Notes: generated by a model not told the origin, from the letters alone. DNA of 64,000 nt from Vulcaniibacterium gelatinicum (GCF_008033445.1 NZ_VNKO01000006.1:1-64000); one strand, 5' to 3'; counted from the first letter of the stretch, positions 33,579 to 43,906 are shown. Numbers and translations: made by a program.

Positions 33579-33989
33579 ATGAAACGCTTCCGCCACGATC
33601 GTCTGCGCAGACGGGTGTCGCTCGTCGCGATCGCCGCCCTGCTATGGTCGCAGCTGGCGTTCGCGGCGCATGGCCCCTGCCTGGTGTCGGCGATGTCGCC
33701 GGCGGCGGACGAGGTGGCCGCCGCGCAGGCGGTGCCAGGCGCCTGCGAACATGCGGCACCGACCCCCGCGGAACGCATCAAGCACACGATCTGCCTTGCC
33801 CACTGCAGCCAGGGCGGCATCACCAGCGACGTGGCCCGGGTTCCGCCCGTGCCGGCCTTGCCGGCCATGCCGATCCTCGCCCTGGACGTGGTGGCGCACG
33901 CAGCGCCGGCCGCGCCCGCGGTCATGCACGCGCCGCCGCCTTCCTGGCACCGGCCCACACCACACCCCGCCGCACTCCTGCTGATCTGA
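33579..33989 (+). CDS. Small periplasmic protein ahead of cusCBA
   Basis: A 136-residue protein with a signal peptide (RRVSLVAIAALLWSQLAFAA) and a mature part with cysteines at CLVS, ACEH, ICLAHC plus several histidines and many alanine/proline residues. The cysteine/histidine content and position ahead of the efflux genes suggest metal binding, but I do not recognise a family. It is preceded by an FNR-type promoter and followed by 123 bases with no feature, then cusC. Confidence 0.7.
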   Translation: MKRFRHDRLRRRVSLVAIAALLWSQLAFAAHGPCLVSAMSPAADEVAAAQAVPGACEHAAPTPAERIKHTICLAHCSQGGITSDVARVPPVPALPAMPILALDVVAHAAPAAPAVMHAPPPSWHRPTPHPAALLLI

Positions 33990-34112
33990 TGCCCGGAGTC
34001 CCGCTGCACGGCACACACGCCGTGCGGTGCGCCGCTCTCCGGCCGTGCCCGCACGGCATGTCTTCCCTGCCGCCCGCCGACCTCGCGTCGCGCCGGCCTG
34101 CGGAACTCCGAC

Positions 34113-35399
34113 ATGGCATCCCCCGTGGTTCCCCGTTTCCCTTCACGATCGCGCCTGCGCGGCGTGCTGCTCGCGGTCGCGCTGGCGACGATCGGCGCCG
34201 CCACGGCGTCCGAACCGCTGCCGGGGCGTGATCTCGCCTCCATCCATGCCTGGCTGCGCGAGCACAACCCCGAACTGCGCGCGCTGCAGGCCGAGGCCGA
34301 GGCGGCGCAGGCGCGCATCCAGCCTGCGGGCGCCCTGCCCGATCCGATGGCGTCGGTCCTGTTCGAGGAACTCGATCCCGACCGCCCGTGGCAGCCGCTC
34401 GCCGACGAAGGCGCCGCCACCCTCCAGCTCCGCCAGCGCTTTCCGTTGTGGGGCAAGCGCGCGCTCGCCCGCCAGGCGGCCACGCACGAGGCCGAGGCGA
34501 TGCGGCTGGCGCGCGACGCCACCGCGCTCGCCCTGATCGCCGAGGCCGAGGCTGCCTACGTGCGCTACTGGCACGCGGCGCAGGCGGTCGCGGTGCTGGA
34601 CCGGCGCATCGCCCTGCTGGAGCAGGTCGAGGAGATCGCCGGCGTGCGCTACGCGCTCGGCATGGCGGCGCAGCAGGATGCGATCCGCGCCCAGGTCGAA
34701 CGCACCGCGATGCAACGCGAGCGGATCGAGCGGCTGATGGCACGCGACGAGGCGGCCGCCGCGCTCAACCGCGTGCTCGGCCGCCGGGCCGATGCCGTCC
34801 TCGCCGATCCCCTCGAGCCGCCGGCCTTGCCGGTCCGTTCGCCGGACCTCGATGCGCTGCTGCACCGGCTCGACCAGGATCGGCACCCCGCCGTGCAGGC
34901 GCGCCAGGCCCTGGCCGCGGCCGCCGCCTCCAATGTCGAACTGCAGCGCCGCAACCGCTACCCCGACATCACCCTCGGCATCGGCCGCATGCAGCGGTTC
35001 GCGGGCATGGACAGCATGGAACTGATGCTGGAGGTCGAGGTCCCGCTGCAGCAGCGCGCACGCCGCGAACGCGAGCGCGAATCGCGCCTGCTCGAGGACG
35101 CCGCGCTGGCGCGGGCCGACGCCGAGCGCCGCACCCTGCAGGGCGAAGCCGGCATGGCCTGGGCGCAATGGCAACGCGCGCGCGAACGCCGCCGGCTCAC
35201 CGAAGACACCCTGCTGCCGCAGGCCGACGCCAACTTCCGCTCCGCGCTGGCCAGCTACCAGGTGGGCGAGGTGGACTTCGGCACCCTGCTGGAAGCCCTG
35301 GACGCATGGCAAGGCGCCGATCTGGCGCGCGTGGACGCCCTGCGCGACGAACTGCTGGGCGCGGCCGCGGTGCGCGCCATCGAAGGAGATGCCCCATGA
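34113..35399 (+). CDS. cusC: TolC-family outer-membrane channel of a Cu-type RND system
   Basis: A 428-residue outer-membrane efflux protein with a signal peptide ending near ATAS, two repeated helical halves and typical TolC-family stretches such as LRQRFPLWGKRALARQAA and SALASYQVGEVDFGTLLEALDAW. It would carry metal across the outer membrane for the CusBA pump. Its stop overlaps the next ATG (ATGA). The substrate assignment comes from the neighbouring CusA-type pump. Confidence 0.88.
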   Translation: MASPVVPRFPSRSRLRGVLLAVALATIGAATASEPLPGRDLASIHAWLREHNPELRALQAEAEAAQARIQPAGALPDPMASVLFEELDPDRPWQPLADEGAATLQLRQRFPLWGKRALARQAATHEAEAMRLARDATALALIAEAEAAYVRYWHAAQAVAVLDRRIALLEQVEEIAGVRYALGMAAQQDAIRAQVERTAMQRERIERLMARDEAAAALNRVLGRRADAVLADPLEPPALPVRSPDLDALLHRLDQDRHPAVQARQALAAAAASNVELQRRNRYPDITLGIGRMQRFAGMDSMELMLEVEVPLQQRARRERERESRLLEDAALARADAERRTLQGEAGMAWAQWQRARERRRLTEDTLLPQADANFRSALASYQVGEVDFGTLLEALDAWQGADLARVDALRDELLGAAAVRAIEGDAP

Positions 35400-36805
35400 C
35401 CCGATCCCGGATCCTCGCCCTGATCGTCGCGGTGGCCGTCGCCGCGCTCGCCGCCGGCTGGTTCGCCGGCCGCTCGACGCGTTCCGAAGCGCCCGCGCAG
35501 GCCGCGACCGACAGCGGCAAGCCCGCGCGCAGGATCCTGTACTACCGCAACCCGATGGGGCTGCCCGACATCTCGCCGGTGCCGAAGAAGGACCCGATGG
35601 GGATGGATTACATCCCGGTCTACGAAGGCGAGGAACCCGCCGCCACGCCCGGCACGGTCGTGCTGACGCCGGAGAAGGTGCAGAAGCTGGGCGTGCGCAC
35701 CGTGCCGGTCGAGCGTGCGCCGTTCACGCTCGTCGTGCGCGCCAGCGGCACGATCGAGGTGGACCAGACCCGGCAGTACGCGATCGCGCCGAAGTTCGAA
35801 GGCTGGGTCGAGCGCCTGTACGCGGACCAGACCGGCATGCGGGTCCGCCGCGGGCAGCCCCTGATGCGCGTGTACAGCCCGGAACTGCTCGCCGCGCAGC
35901 AGGACTACCGCGTCGCCGACACGGCCGCGCGCAGGCTGGCGCAGAGCGATCCGGCCAGCGCCGCCGCGATGGCGAGGCTGCGCGACGCGGCGCGGGCGCG
36001 CCTGCGCAACTGGGACATCAACCCGGCGCAACTGGGCGGGCGCGACGACGGCTTCGTGCTGGCTTCGCCCGCGGATGCGGTGGTGGTCGAGAAACCCATT
36101 GTCCAGGGCGCGCGCTTCGAGCCGGGCGAGACGGTGTTGCGGCTGGCCGACCTGTCCACGGTCTGGGTGGTGGCGCACGTGCCGGCGGCGGAAGCGGCGG
36201 CGCTGGACACCGGACAGCCCGCGCGCTTCGAGACCCCCGCCCTGCCCGGCCGCCGCTTCGACGGCACGGTGAGCTTCGTGCAGCCCGTGCTGGACACCGC
36301 CACGCGCACCGTGCAGGTGCGCGTGGCGCTGCCCAACCACGACGGCGATCTGCGCCCCGGGCTGTACGGCACGGTGGCCCTCGAACGCCCCGGCACGCAG
36401 CCGGTGCTGCACGTGCCGCGCTCGGCGGTGCTCGACAGCGGACTGCGCCGCGTGGTGCTGGTGGAGCGCGCACCGGGCCGGTTCGAGCCGCGCGAGGTGC
36501 GCACCGGGCGCGTGTCCGGCGAGCGCGTCGAGATCCTGGACGGCGTGCGCGCAGGCGAACGCGTGGTGGTGTCGGCCAACTTCCTGATCGATGCCGAGAG
36601 CAACCTGCAGGCCGCGCTGCAGGGCTTCGGCGCCCACGCCGGACATGGCACGCCGCCGCCCGAGGCGCCACCGCCCGCCGCACCGCCCCCGGCGAAGGAC
36701 GATCCGCATGCCGGGCATGCCCCGTCTCCCACCGGCGACGATCCGCATGCCGGACACGCGCCACCGCCCGCGGACGACCCGCACGCAGGCCACGAGGGCC
36801 ACTGA
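35396..36805 (+). CDS. cusB: RND periplasmic adaptor with metal-binding domain and His-rich tail
   Basis: A 469-residue membrane-fusion protein with an N-terminal anchor, then a short heavy-metal-binding domain (ILYYRNPMGLPDISPVPKKDPMGMDYIPVY, residues about 47-77) as in CusB-type adaptors. A barrel-sandwich core and beta-barrel follow, including PGETVLRLADLSTVWVVAHV. The C-terminus, from about residue 420, is a proline-rich tail carrying three DPHAGH repeats and ending HEGH, which probably binds Cu or another metal. It precedes cusA by one base. Confidence 0.92.
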   Translation: MTRSRILALIVAVAVAALAAGWFAGRSTRSEAPAQAATDSGKPARRILYYRNPMGLPDISPVPKKDPMGMDYIPVYEGEEPAATPGTVVLTPEKVQKLGVRTVPVERAPFTLVVRASGTIEVDQTRQYAIAPKFEGWVERLYADQTGMRVRRGQPLMRVYSPELLAAQQDYRVADTAARRLAQSDPASAAAMARLRDAARARLRNWDINPAQLGGRDDGFVLASPADAVVVEKPIVQGARFEPGETVLRLADLSTVWVVAHVPAAEAAALDTGQPARFETPALPGRRFDGTVSFVQPVLDTATRTVQVRVALPNHDGDLRPGLYGTVALERPGTQPVLHVPRSAVLDSGLRRVVLVERAPGRFEPREVRTGRVSGERVEILDGVRAGERVVVSANFLIDAESNLQAALQGFGAHAGHGTPPPEAPPPAAPPPAKDDPHAGHAPSPTGDDPHAGHAPPPADDPHAGHEGH

Positions 36806-36806
36806 C

Positions 36807-39800
36807 ATGCTCGCCCGCCTCATCGAATGGTCGGTGCGCAACGTGTTCCTGATCGCGGTGCTGACGCTCGCCGTGGTCGGAGGCGGCATCTACGCGCTGG
36901 CGCGCACCCCGCTGGACGCGCAGCCGGACCTGTCCGACGTGCAGGTGATCGTGTTCACCGAGTACCCGGGACAGGCGCCGCAGGTGGTCGAGGACCAGGT
37001 CACCTACCCGCTCGCCAGCGCCCTGCTGTCGGTGCCCAGGTCGAAGGTGGTGCGCGGCTTTTCGTTCTTCGGCGCCTCGTTCGTGTACGTGATCTTCGAG
37101 GACGGCACCGACCTGTACTGGGCGCGCTCGCGCGTGCTCGAGTACCTGAACTTCGCCGCGAAGAACCTGCCCGCCGGCGTCACCCCGAGCCTCGGGCCGG
37201 ACGCCTCCGGCGTCGGCTGGGTGTACCAGTACGTGCTGCAGGGGAAGCAGCGCTCGCTCGACGAACTGCGCGCGCTGCAGGACTGGTACGTGCGCTACCA
37301 GCTCGCCAAGGCGCCGGGCGTGGCGGAGATCGCCAGCGTCGGCGGCTTCGTCCGGCAGTACTCGGTGACCGTGGATCCGGTGCGCCTGCGCGAGTACGGC
37401 ATCCCGCTGGCGCAGGTGGCGCAGGCGATCCGCGAGAGCAACCGGGACGTCGGCGGGCGCGTGGTCGAGATGGCCGAGACCGAGTACATGGTCCGCGGGC
37501 GCGGCTACCTGCGCGGCATCGAGGACATCGAGAACCTGGTGCTCAGGGCCGAAGGCGGCGCGCCGGTGCGCGTGGCCGACGTGGCGCGGGTGGAGCTGGT
37601 GCCGGACGAGCGGCGCGGAGTGGCCGAGCTCGACGGCGAAGGCGAAGTGGTGGCCGGGATCGCGGTCGCACGCTACGGCGAGAATGCCCTGGCGGTGATC
37701 CATGGCCTGAAGGAGAAACTGGCCGAGATCGCCGGCGGCCTGCCGGAGGGCGTGAGCGTCCGCGCGGTGTACGACCGTTCCGAACTGATCCACCGCGCGA
37801 TCGCGACCCTGCGCACCACGCTGATCGAGGAGAGCCTGATCGTCGCGCTGGTGTGCCTGCTGTTCCTGTTCCACGTGCGCAGCGCGCTGGTCGCGATCGT
37901 GATGCTGCCGGTCGGCGTGCTGATCGCGTTCATCGCCATGCGCGCGCTCGGCATCAACTCCAACATCATGAGCCTGGGCGGGATCGCGATCGCCATCGGC
38001 GCGATGGTGGACGCGGCGATCGTGATGATCGAGAACGCGCACAAGCACATCGAGCGCGACGACGGCAGCCGCAGCCGCATGCAGCTGATCGTGGACGCCT
38101 GCCGCGAGGTCGGCCCGGCGCTGTTCTTCAGCCTGATGGTCATCACCGTCTCGTTCCTGCCGGTGTTCGCCCTGGAGGCGCAGGAAGGCCGCCTGTTCCG
38201 CCCGCTGGCCTACACCAAGACCTTCGCCATGGCCGGCGCCGCGCTGCTGTCGGTGACCCTGGTGCCGGCGCTGATGCTGCTGTTCGTGCGCGGCCGGATC
38301 CTGCCGGAAAGCAGGAACCCGGTGAACCGAGCCCTGATCGCCGTTTACCGGCCGGTGATCGGCGCGGTGCTGCGGCACAAGGCCGCCACGCTTGCGATCG
38401 CGGTCGTGGCGATGGCGGCCACCCTCTGGCCGGCGGCCCGGCTGGGCAGCGAGTTCATGCCCGCGCTCAACGAGGGCACGCTGCTGTACATGCCGGCCTC
38501 GCTGCCGGGCATGTCGGTGACCCGAGCCTCGCAGCTGCTGCAGCAGCAGGACCGCATCCTCAAGGGCTTCCCGGAGGTCGAGTCCGTGTTCGGCAAGGCC
38601 GGCCGCGCCCAGACCGCGACCGACCCGGCGCCGCTGGAGATGTTCGAGACCGTCATCAACCTCAAGCCGGAATCGGAATGGCGCCAGGGCATGACGGTGG
38701 AGAAGCTGATCGCCGAAATGGACCGCGCCATGCAGTTCCCCGGCGTGGCCAACTCCTGGACCATGCCGATCAAGGCGCGCACCGACATGCTCGCCACCGG
38801 CATCCGCACGCCGGTCGGCATCAAGGTGTTCGGCCGCGACCTGGTGCAGATGGAGACCCTCGCCAGGGAGATCGAGGCGGCGGTGCGCAAGGTGCCGGGC
38901 ACCGCCAGCGCCTACGCGGAGCGGCTCACGGGCGGCTACTACCTGGACATCGAACCGGACCTGCCGCGCCTGGCGCAGTACGGCCTCTCCGTGGGCGAAG
39001 TCCAGGACGTGGTGGCCGCGGCGCTGGGCGGCGAGACGGTCACCACGCTGGTGCAGGGCCGGGAGCGCTTCGGTCTGATCGTGCGCTACCCGCGCGAGCT
39101 GCGCGACGACCCGCAGCGCATCGCCGCGAACGTGCTGGTGCCGACCATGGCCGGCGCGCAGGTGCCGCTGGGCGAGCTGGCGACGGTACGGGTCCGCAAG
39201 GGCGCGCCCAGCATCCGCACCGAGAACGCGATGCTGTCGGCCTACATCTACGTGGACACGCGCGAGAGCGACATCGGCCGCTACGTGCGCGCCGCGCAGC
39301 AGGCGGTGGCCCGCGAGGTGAAGTTCCCGCCCGGGTACCACGCCACCTGGAGCGGGCAGTACGAGTACATGCAGCGCGCCGCGGCCAGGATGCGGATCGT
39401 CGTGCCGGTGACGCTGGCCCTGATCTTCCTGCTGCTGTACCTGAACTTCCGGCGTGTCACCGAATCGCTGATCGTGATGCTGTCGGTGCCGTTCGCGCTG
39501 GTCGGCGGCGTGTGGCTGATGTGGGCGCTGGACTACAACCTCAGCGTGGCGGTCGCGGTCGGCTTCATCGCCCTGGCGGGCGTGGCCGCGGAGACCGGCG
39601 TGGTGATGCTGATCTACCTCGACCATGCGCTGCGGGCACGCGCGGAGGCGGCGCGTCTGGAAGGCCGCGGCCTCGATGCCGCCGACCTGCGGGCCGCGAT
39701 CGTCGAGGGCGCGGTCGAGCGCGTGCGGCCGAAGATGATGACCGTGGTCGCGATCATGGCCGGCCTGCTGCCGATCATGTGGAGCACCGGCACCGGCTCG

Positions 39801-39998
39801 GAGGTGATGCGCCGCATCGCCGCACCGATGGTCGGCGGCATGGTGTCCTCCACCGTGCTGACCCTGGTCGTGATCCCGGTGATCTATGCCCTGGTCAAGC
39901 AGCGGCAACTCGGGCGCGGCACCCCGGCCAGCGCGGCTGCCGCCGACAGGCCATGGAAGCTTGATGCCGGTCAAGACCCGACAGGACGGCAGGACTAA
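36807..39998 (+). CDS. cusA: Heavy-metal RND pump of the CusA (copper/silver) type
   Basis: This 1063-residue inner-membrane pump has 12 helices in the RND arrangement. The family-determining helix reads AIGAMVDAAIVMIENAHKHIE, the HME4 signature of Cu(I)/Ag(I) pumps, unlike the DFG...DGAV helix of the Czc pump at the other end of the window. Large periplasmic loops contain VYDRSELIHRAIATLR and WTMPIKARTDMLATGIRTPVGIKVFG. With CusC and CusB it would expel copper or silver from the periplasm or cytoplasm. Confidence 0.94.
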   Translation: MLARLIEWSVRNVFLIAVLTLAVVGGGIYALARTPLDAQPDLSDVQVIVFTEYPGQAPQVVEDQVTYPLASALLSVPRSKVVRGFSFFGASFVYVIFEDGTDLYWARSRVLEYLNFAAKNLPAGVTPSLGPDASGVGWVYQYVLQGKQRSLDELRALQDWYVRYQLAKAPGVAEIASVGGFVRQYSVTVDPVRLREYGIPLAQVAQAIRESNRDVGGRVVEMAETEYMVRGRGYLRGIEDIENLVLRAEGGAPVRVADVARVELVPDERRGVAELDGEGEVVAGIAVARYGENALAVIHGLKEKLAEIAGGLPEGVSVRAVYDRSELIHRAIATLRTTLIEESLIVALVCLLFLFHVRSALVAIVMLPVGVLIAFIAMRALGINSNIMSLGGIAIAIGAMVDAAIVMIENAHKHIERDDGSRSRMQLIVDACREVGPALFFSLMVITVSFLPVFALEAQEGRLFRPLAYTKTFAMAGAALLSVTLVPALMLLFVRGRILPESRNPVNRALIAVYRPVIGAVLRHKAATLAIAVVAMAATLWPAARLGSEFMPALNEGTLLYMPASLPGMSVTRASQLLQQQDRILKGFPEVESVFGKAGRAQTATDPAPLEMFETVINLKPESEWRQGMTVEKLIAEMDRAMQFPGVANSWTMPIKARTDMLATGIRTPVGIKVFGRDLVQMETLAREIEAAVRKVPGTASAYAERLTGGYYLDIEPDLPRLAQYGLSVGEVQDVVAAALGGETVTTLVQGRERFGLIVRYPRELRDDPQRIAANVLVPTMAGAQVPLGELATVRVRKGAPSIRTENAMLSAYIYVDTRESDIGRYVRAAQQAVAREVKFPPGYHATWSGQYEYMQRAAARMRIVVPVTLALIFLLLYLNFRRVTESLIVMLSVPFALVGGVWLMWALDYNLSVAVAVGFIALAGVAAETGVVMLIYLDHALRARAEAARLEGRGLDAADLRAAIVEGAVERVRPKMMTVVAIMAGLLPIMWSTGTGSEVMRRIAAPMVGGMVSSTVLTLVVIPVIYALVKQRQLGRGTPASAAAADRPWKLDAGQDPTGRQD

Positions 39999-40072
39999 CC
40001 TCGCATGGAGAGTTCCTGCCGGTCCGGCCCGCATGGATGCCCCGATGCCGTTCCATCCACCGGAGGTGCGCA

Positions 40073-40387
40073 ATGAACGTTCCCGTCCACACACCCGGCA
40101 CCCGACACGCCCGGAACCTTCGGGAATCCGAACCGGCCGGCACGCCGCATGCGCATCCGCCGGCCCCACTCCGGCCGTGGCGGCTGCGGCTGGTCTTTCT
40201 GGCGCTGCTCGGCATCGCCGCGTTCTACCTGATCGCCGAGCATCGCGCGCATCTGCTCGGTGGCCTGGACTGGCTGCCGTTGCTGCTGTTGGCGATGTGT
40301 CCGCTCCTGCACGTGTTCGGCCATGGCCGCCATGGTGGCCATGGCGGACACCGCCCGCCGCCCCCGCGCGGAGGAGACCTGCCATGA
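40073..40387 (+). CDS. DUF2933-type small membrane protein
   Basis: A 104-residue protein with two hydrophobic helices ([23 protein letters not shown] and [19 protein letters not shown]) and a histidine/glycine tail (GHGGHRP). The EHRAHL...CPLLH pattern is the DUF2933 family, usually found beside copper efflux genes. The ATG follows GGAGGTG, a strong ribosome site. Its role is unknown, probably metal binding at the membrane. Its stop overlaps the next ATG. Confidence 0.82.
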   Translation: MNVPVHTPGTRHARNLRESEPAGTPHAHPPAPLRPWRLRLVFLALLGIAAFYLIAEHRAHLLGGLDWLPLLLLAMCPLLHVFGHGRHGGHGGHRPPPPRGGDLP

Positions 40388-41046
40388 ACACCGCGATCCC
40401 CGGCTATGGCCTGTGGCTGCTGGCCGCGATCAATGCCGCCTTCTTCATCTTCTTCGCCTGGAGCTTCTACAAGCCGTTGAACGCGCGCGACTGGCGCAGC
40501 TTCGGCCTGTATTCGGCCTTCATCGTGGCGCTGTTCGCGGAGATGTATGGTTTTCCGCTGACCTTGTTCCTGCTCGGCGGCTGGCTGTCGTCCCGCTTCC
40601 CGGAAGTCGACTGGCTCAGCCACGACGCCGGCCATCTCCTGGAGATGCTGTTCGGCTGGCGCGTCAATCCCCACTTCGGCCCGTTCCACCTCGCCAGCTT
40701 CGTGCTGATCGGCGGCGGCTTCTGGCTGCTGGCCGCGGCCTGGCCGGCGCTGTACCGGGCGCAGCGGGAAGGGCGCATCGCCCGGGAGGGTCCCTACGCA
40801 CGCATTCGTCATCCGCAGTACGTGGGCTTCTTCCTGATCATGACCGGGTTCCTGCTGCAGTGGCCGACGCTGTTGACCCTGGCGATGTATCCGGTCCTGG
40901 TCTGGGTGTACGCGCGGCTCTCGATCGCGGAGGAGCGGGATTGCGTCGAGCGGTTCGGCGAGGACTACCGGCGCTACATGGCGGAGGTGCCGCGTTTCAT
41001 CCCGCGCGGACGCCGTGCCGCCCAGGCTGTGGAGGCCAGGCGATGA
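40384..41046 (+). CDS. Isoprenylcysteine-methyltransferase-family membrane protein
   Basis: A 220-residue protein with about five membrane helices and the family C-terminus [26 protein letters not shown], followed by [25 protein letters not shown]. Bacterial members are SAM-dependent methyltransferases of unknown substrate and often sit in metal-resistance operons. It is translationally coupled on both sides (ATGA overlaps with the DUF2933 gene and with the ATPase gene). Confidence 0.85.
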   Translation: MNTAIPGYGLWLLAAINAAFFIFFAWSFYKPLNARDWRSFGLYSAFIVALFAEMYGFPLTLFLLGGWLSSRFPEVDWLSHDAGHLLEMLFGWRVNPHFGPFHLASFVLIGGGFWLLAAAWPALYRAQREGRIAREGPYARIRHPQYVGFFLIMTGFLLQWPTLLTLAMYPVLVWVYARLSIAEERDCVERFGEDYRRYMAEVPRFIPRGRRAAQAVEARR

Positions 41047-43445
41047 ACCGGGGCGCGATGGACGCGAAGACGCTGCTGTGGGCCGTGGGCAGGATGTGCA
41101 CGCCGGGTTGCGCGGCCGTGCTCGAGCGCCGTGTGCGCGGACTCGACGGCGTGCTCGCCGCGAACGCCAACTATTCCGCCGCCACGTTGCGGGTCGAGTA
41201 CGACCCGCAGCGGGTGTCGCCGCGGGCGGTCGCCGCGGCGGTGCGGCAGGCCGGATTCGCCTGCCACCCCGGCGCCGCTCCACCAGTGGACAGGCACGTG
41301 CACGGTGCCCCGCCTCCGCCGGCGCCGGCCGTGCCGGCTGCGGCCGGCGCACATCCCCACGTGCATGCCGGACACGCCGAGCGGCACGAACCGGTCGCCG
41401 CGCACGACGTCCACGCCGGCATGCACCATGGCGCCGACCTGCACGCCGCCGCGCGCGACATGCGCCGGCGGTTCCTGGTCGCGCTGGCCTTCAGCCTGCC
41501 GCTGTTCCTGTGGTCGCCGATGGGCCTGATGGAGCCGCTGCCCACCCCCTTCGGCCTGGACCGCGAGTTCTGGCTGTTCCTGCTCGCCTCCGGCGCGGTG
41601 CTCTATCCCGGCTGGCCGTTCTTCACCGCGGCGATCCGCTCCCTGCGCCACGGCGTGCTCGACATGGCCGTGCTGGTGCTGCTGAGCGTGGGCACCGGCT
41701 ACGGCTTCAGCCTCGGCAGCACGTTCCTGTTCGAAGGCCCCAACTTCTACGAGGCCTCCGCGGTGCTGCTGAGCTTCATCCTGCTCGGCCACTGGCTCGA
41801 GATGCGCGCCCGCGCCGGCGCTTCCGATGCGCTGCAGGCGCTGCTCAAGCTCTCGCCTCCGCGCGCCGTGGTGCGCCGCGGCGATGCCGAGGTGGAGGTG
41901 CCCACCGCCGAGGTCGTGGCCGGCGACATCGTGGTCGTTCGCCCCGGGGCGAAGATCCCGGTGGACGGCGAGGTGATCGAGGGCAGCTCGCAGGTGGACG
42001 AATCCATGCTCACCGGCGAGTCCATGCCGGTGCGCAAGGATCCCGGCAGCCAGGTGGTCGGCGGCACGATCAACAAGAGCGGCGCGTTCGTCTACCGCGC
42101 GACGAAGGTCGGCGCGGAAACCGCCCTCGCCCAGATCATCAAGCTGGTGCAGGAGGCGCAGAACTCGAAGGCGCCGGCGCAGCTGCTCGCCGACCGCGCC
42201 TCGCAATGGCTGGTGCTGACGGCGATCGTCATCGGCCTGCTGACCTTCGCCGCCTGGTTCTGGTGGCTCGGCGAAAGCCTGCTGTTCGCGCTGACCCTGA
42301 CCATCACCGTGTTCGTGATCGCCTGCCCGGACGCGCTGGGGCTGGCCACGCCGATGGCGGTGATGATCGGCACCGGCCTGGGCGCCAGGCACGGCATCCT
42401 GTTCAAGCATGCCGAGGCGATCGAGCAGAGCGCGCGGCTCGACGTGGTGATCTTCGACAAGACCGGCACGCTGACCGTGGCGCGGCCGGAGGTGGTCGGG
42501 ATCGCGGTCGCGCCCGGCCATACCGAGGCCGAACTGCTCACGCTGGCCGCGAGCGTGGAGGCGCACTCCGAGCACCCGCTCGCCCAGGCCATCCTCGCCC
42601 GTGCCGGCGGCGCTGGCGAGCGCGCCGAGGCCTTCACCAACATAGACGGCCAGGGCGCCACCGGCGTCGTCGGCGGGCGCAAGGTGCTGCTCGGCAACCG
42701 CATCCTGATGGGCGATGCCGGCGTGTCGCTGGCGCCGCTGCAGGAAGAGGCGGCGCGGCTGCAGGGAGGCGGACGCACGGTGGTGTACGTGGCCCGCGAG
42801 CACGAGCTGGTCGGGCTGTTCGCCATCGCCGACGCGATCCGGCCCACCTCCCGTGCCGCGATCGCCGCGCTGCATGCGCGCGGGGTCAAGGTGGCGATGC
42901 TGACCGGCGACAACCGGCCCACCGCGGAACGGGTCGCGGCCGAGCTCGGCATCGACATCGTGCTCGCGGACGTGCTGCCGGGGCAGAAGGCCGAGGAAGT
43001 GAAGAAGCTGCAGGCGCAGGGCAAGCGCGTGGGCATGGTCGGCGACGGCGTGAACGATGCGCCGGCCCTGACCCAGGCCGACGTCGGCTTCGCCATCGGC
43101 GCCGGCACCGACGTGGCGATAGACAGCGCCGACGTCGTGCTGATGCGCAGCGATCCGTACGACGTCGTGCGCGCCATCACCATCGCCCGCGCCACCCTGC
43201 GCAAGATGCACCAGAACCTGGGCTGGGCGGTGGGCTACAACGTGCTCGCCTTTCCGCTCGCGGCCGGCGTGCTCTACCCGATCGTGATCTCGCCCGAGAT
43301 CGCGGCCCTGTCCATGTCCGGAAGTTCCGTGATCGTCGCGGTCAACGCGCTGCTGCTGCGCCGCCTGTCGCTGGAAGCGGCGGCCGACACCGATGCCGCA
43401 CCAGCCCCCACCCCCTCGCGGCCACCGGAAGGAGGTCCATCATGA
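41043..43445 (+). CDS. P1B-type heavy-metal ATPase with CPD motif
   Basis: An 800-residue metal-translocating ATPase. The N-terminus has an HMA-like domain ([20 protein letters not shown]), then a histidine-rich linker (about residues 83-140). Catalytic motifs are all present: TGES in the actuator loop, DKTGT phosphorylation site, SEHPLAQ and GDGVNDAP. The membrane metal site reads [10 protein letters not shown], with aspartate where copper pumps have CPC or CPH, so the transported metal is uncertain. Position between copper genes favours copper, but the motif warns against assuming it. Overlaps both neighbours by ATGA. Confidence 0.93.
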   Translation: MNRGAMDAKTLLWAVGRMCTPGCAAVLERRVRGLDGVLAANANYSAATLRVEYDPQRVSPRAVAAAVRQAGFACHPGAAPPVDRHVHGAPPPPAPAVPAAAGAHPHVHAGHAERHEPVAAHDVHAGMHHGADLHAAARDMRRRFLVALAFSLPLFLWSPMGLMEPLPTPFGLDREFWLFLLASGAVLYPGWPFFTAAIRSLRHGVLDMAVLVLLSVGTGYGFSLGSTFLFEGPNFYEASAVLLSFILLGHWLEMRARAGASDALQALLKLSPPRAVVRRGDAEVEVPTAEVVAGDIVVVRPGAKIPVDGEVIEGSSQVDESMLTGESMPVRKDPGSQVVGGTINKSGAFVYRATKVGAETALAQIIKLVQEAQNSKAPAQLLADRASQWLVLTAIVIGLLTFAAWFWWLGESLLFALTLTITVFVIACPDALGLATPMAVMIGTGLGARHGILFKHAEAIEQSARLDVVIFDKTGTLTVARPEVVGIAVAPGHTEAELLTLAASVEAHSEHPLAQAILARAGGAGERAEAFTNIDGQGATGVVGGRKVLLGNRILMGDAGVSLAPLQEEAARLQGGGRTVVYVAREHELVGLFAIADAIRPTSRAAIAALHARGVKVAMLTGDNRPTAERVAAELGIDIVLADVLPGQKAEEVKKLQAQGKRVGMVGDGVNDAPALTQADVGFAIGAGTDVAIDSADVVLMRSDPYDVVRAITIARATLRKMHQNLGWAVGYNVLAFPLAAGVLYPIVISPEIAALSMSGSSVIVAVNALLLRRLSLEAAADTDAAPAPTPSRPPEGGPS

Positions 43446-43906
43446 ACCAGCTCCGCTCCCTGTTGATGCTTTCGCTGCTCGCACTGCTGGCCGCGTGCAC
43501 GCCGGCGCCTCCCGCCGTACGCGCGCCGGGCAGCGTCCGTGGCGGCGACCTGGTGGTCCATCTCGGCATCGTCCCGGCGGCCATCGCACGCGAGCGCATG
43601 ACCGCCGACGCCACGCCGCAGCACCAACCGCCTTCCGGTTCCACCGACGCGCACCACCTGGTCGTGGCCGTGTTCGACGCGAACGGGGCCCGGATCGAGG
43701 ACGCCACGGTCGCGATCACCCACCGCCCGCCGCGCGGCGCCCCGATCCGCCACGCCATGGCGCCGATGCGCACCGGCGACGTGAGCAGTTTCGGCGCCGA
43801 ATTCGCGATCAGCCGCGATGCCGGCCACCGCTTCGACATCGCGGTCACGCGCCCCGGACGCAAGGCCGAGCAGCACTTCACCTTCGTCTACGACAACCTG
43901 CATTGA
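43442..43906 (+). CDS. Lipoprotein with FixH/YtkA-like domain
   Basis: A 154-residue lipoprotein (LLALLAAC, lipid cysteine near residue 19) with a beta-sandwich-like region: [27 protein letters not shown], a methionine-containing AMAPMRTG, and ends [10 protein letters not shown]. The layout is that of YtkA/FixH-type domains seen with copper proteins. Histidines and methionines could bind Cu(I). It is coupled to the ATPase gene and is the last gene with an evident metal link in this operon. Confidence 0.75.
   Translation: MNQLRSLLMLSLLALLAACTPAPPAVRAPGSVRGGDLVVHLGIVPAAIARERMTADATPQHQPPSGSTDAHHLVVAVFDANGARIEDATVAITHRPPRGAPIRHAMAPMRTGDVSSFGAEFAISRDAGHRFDIAVTRPGRKAEQHFTFVYDNLH

Noticed and set aside
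36018-40391. Open frame of about 1450 codons on the minus strand opposite cusB/cusA
   Set aside because: No start signal, no motif, and His/Arg/Asp-rich low-complexity translation; a shadow of the RND genes.
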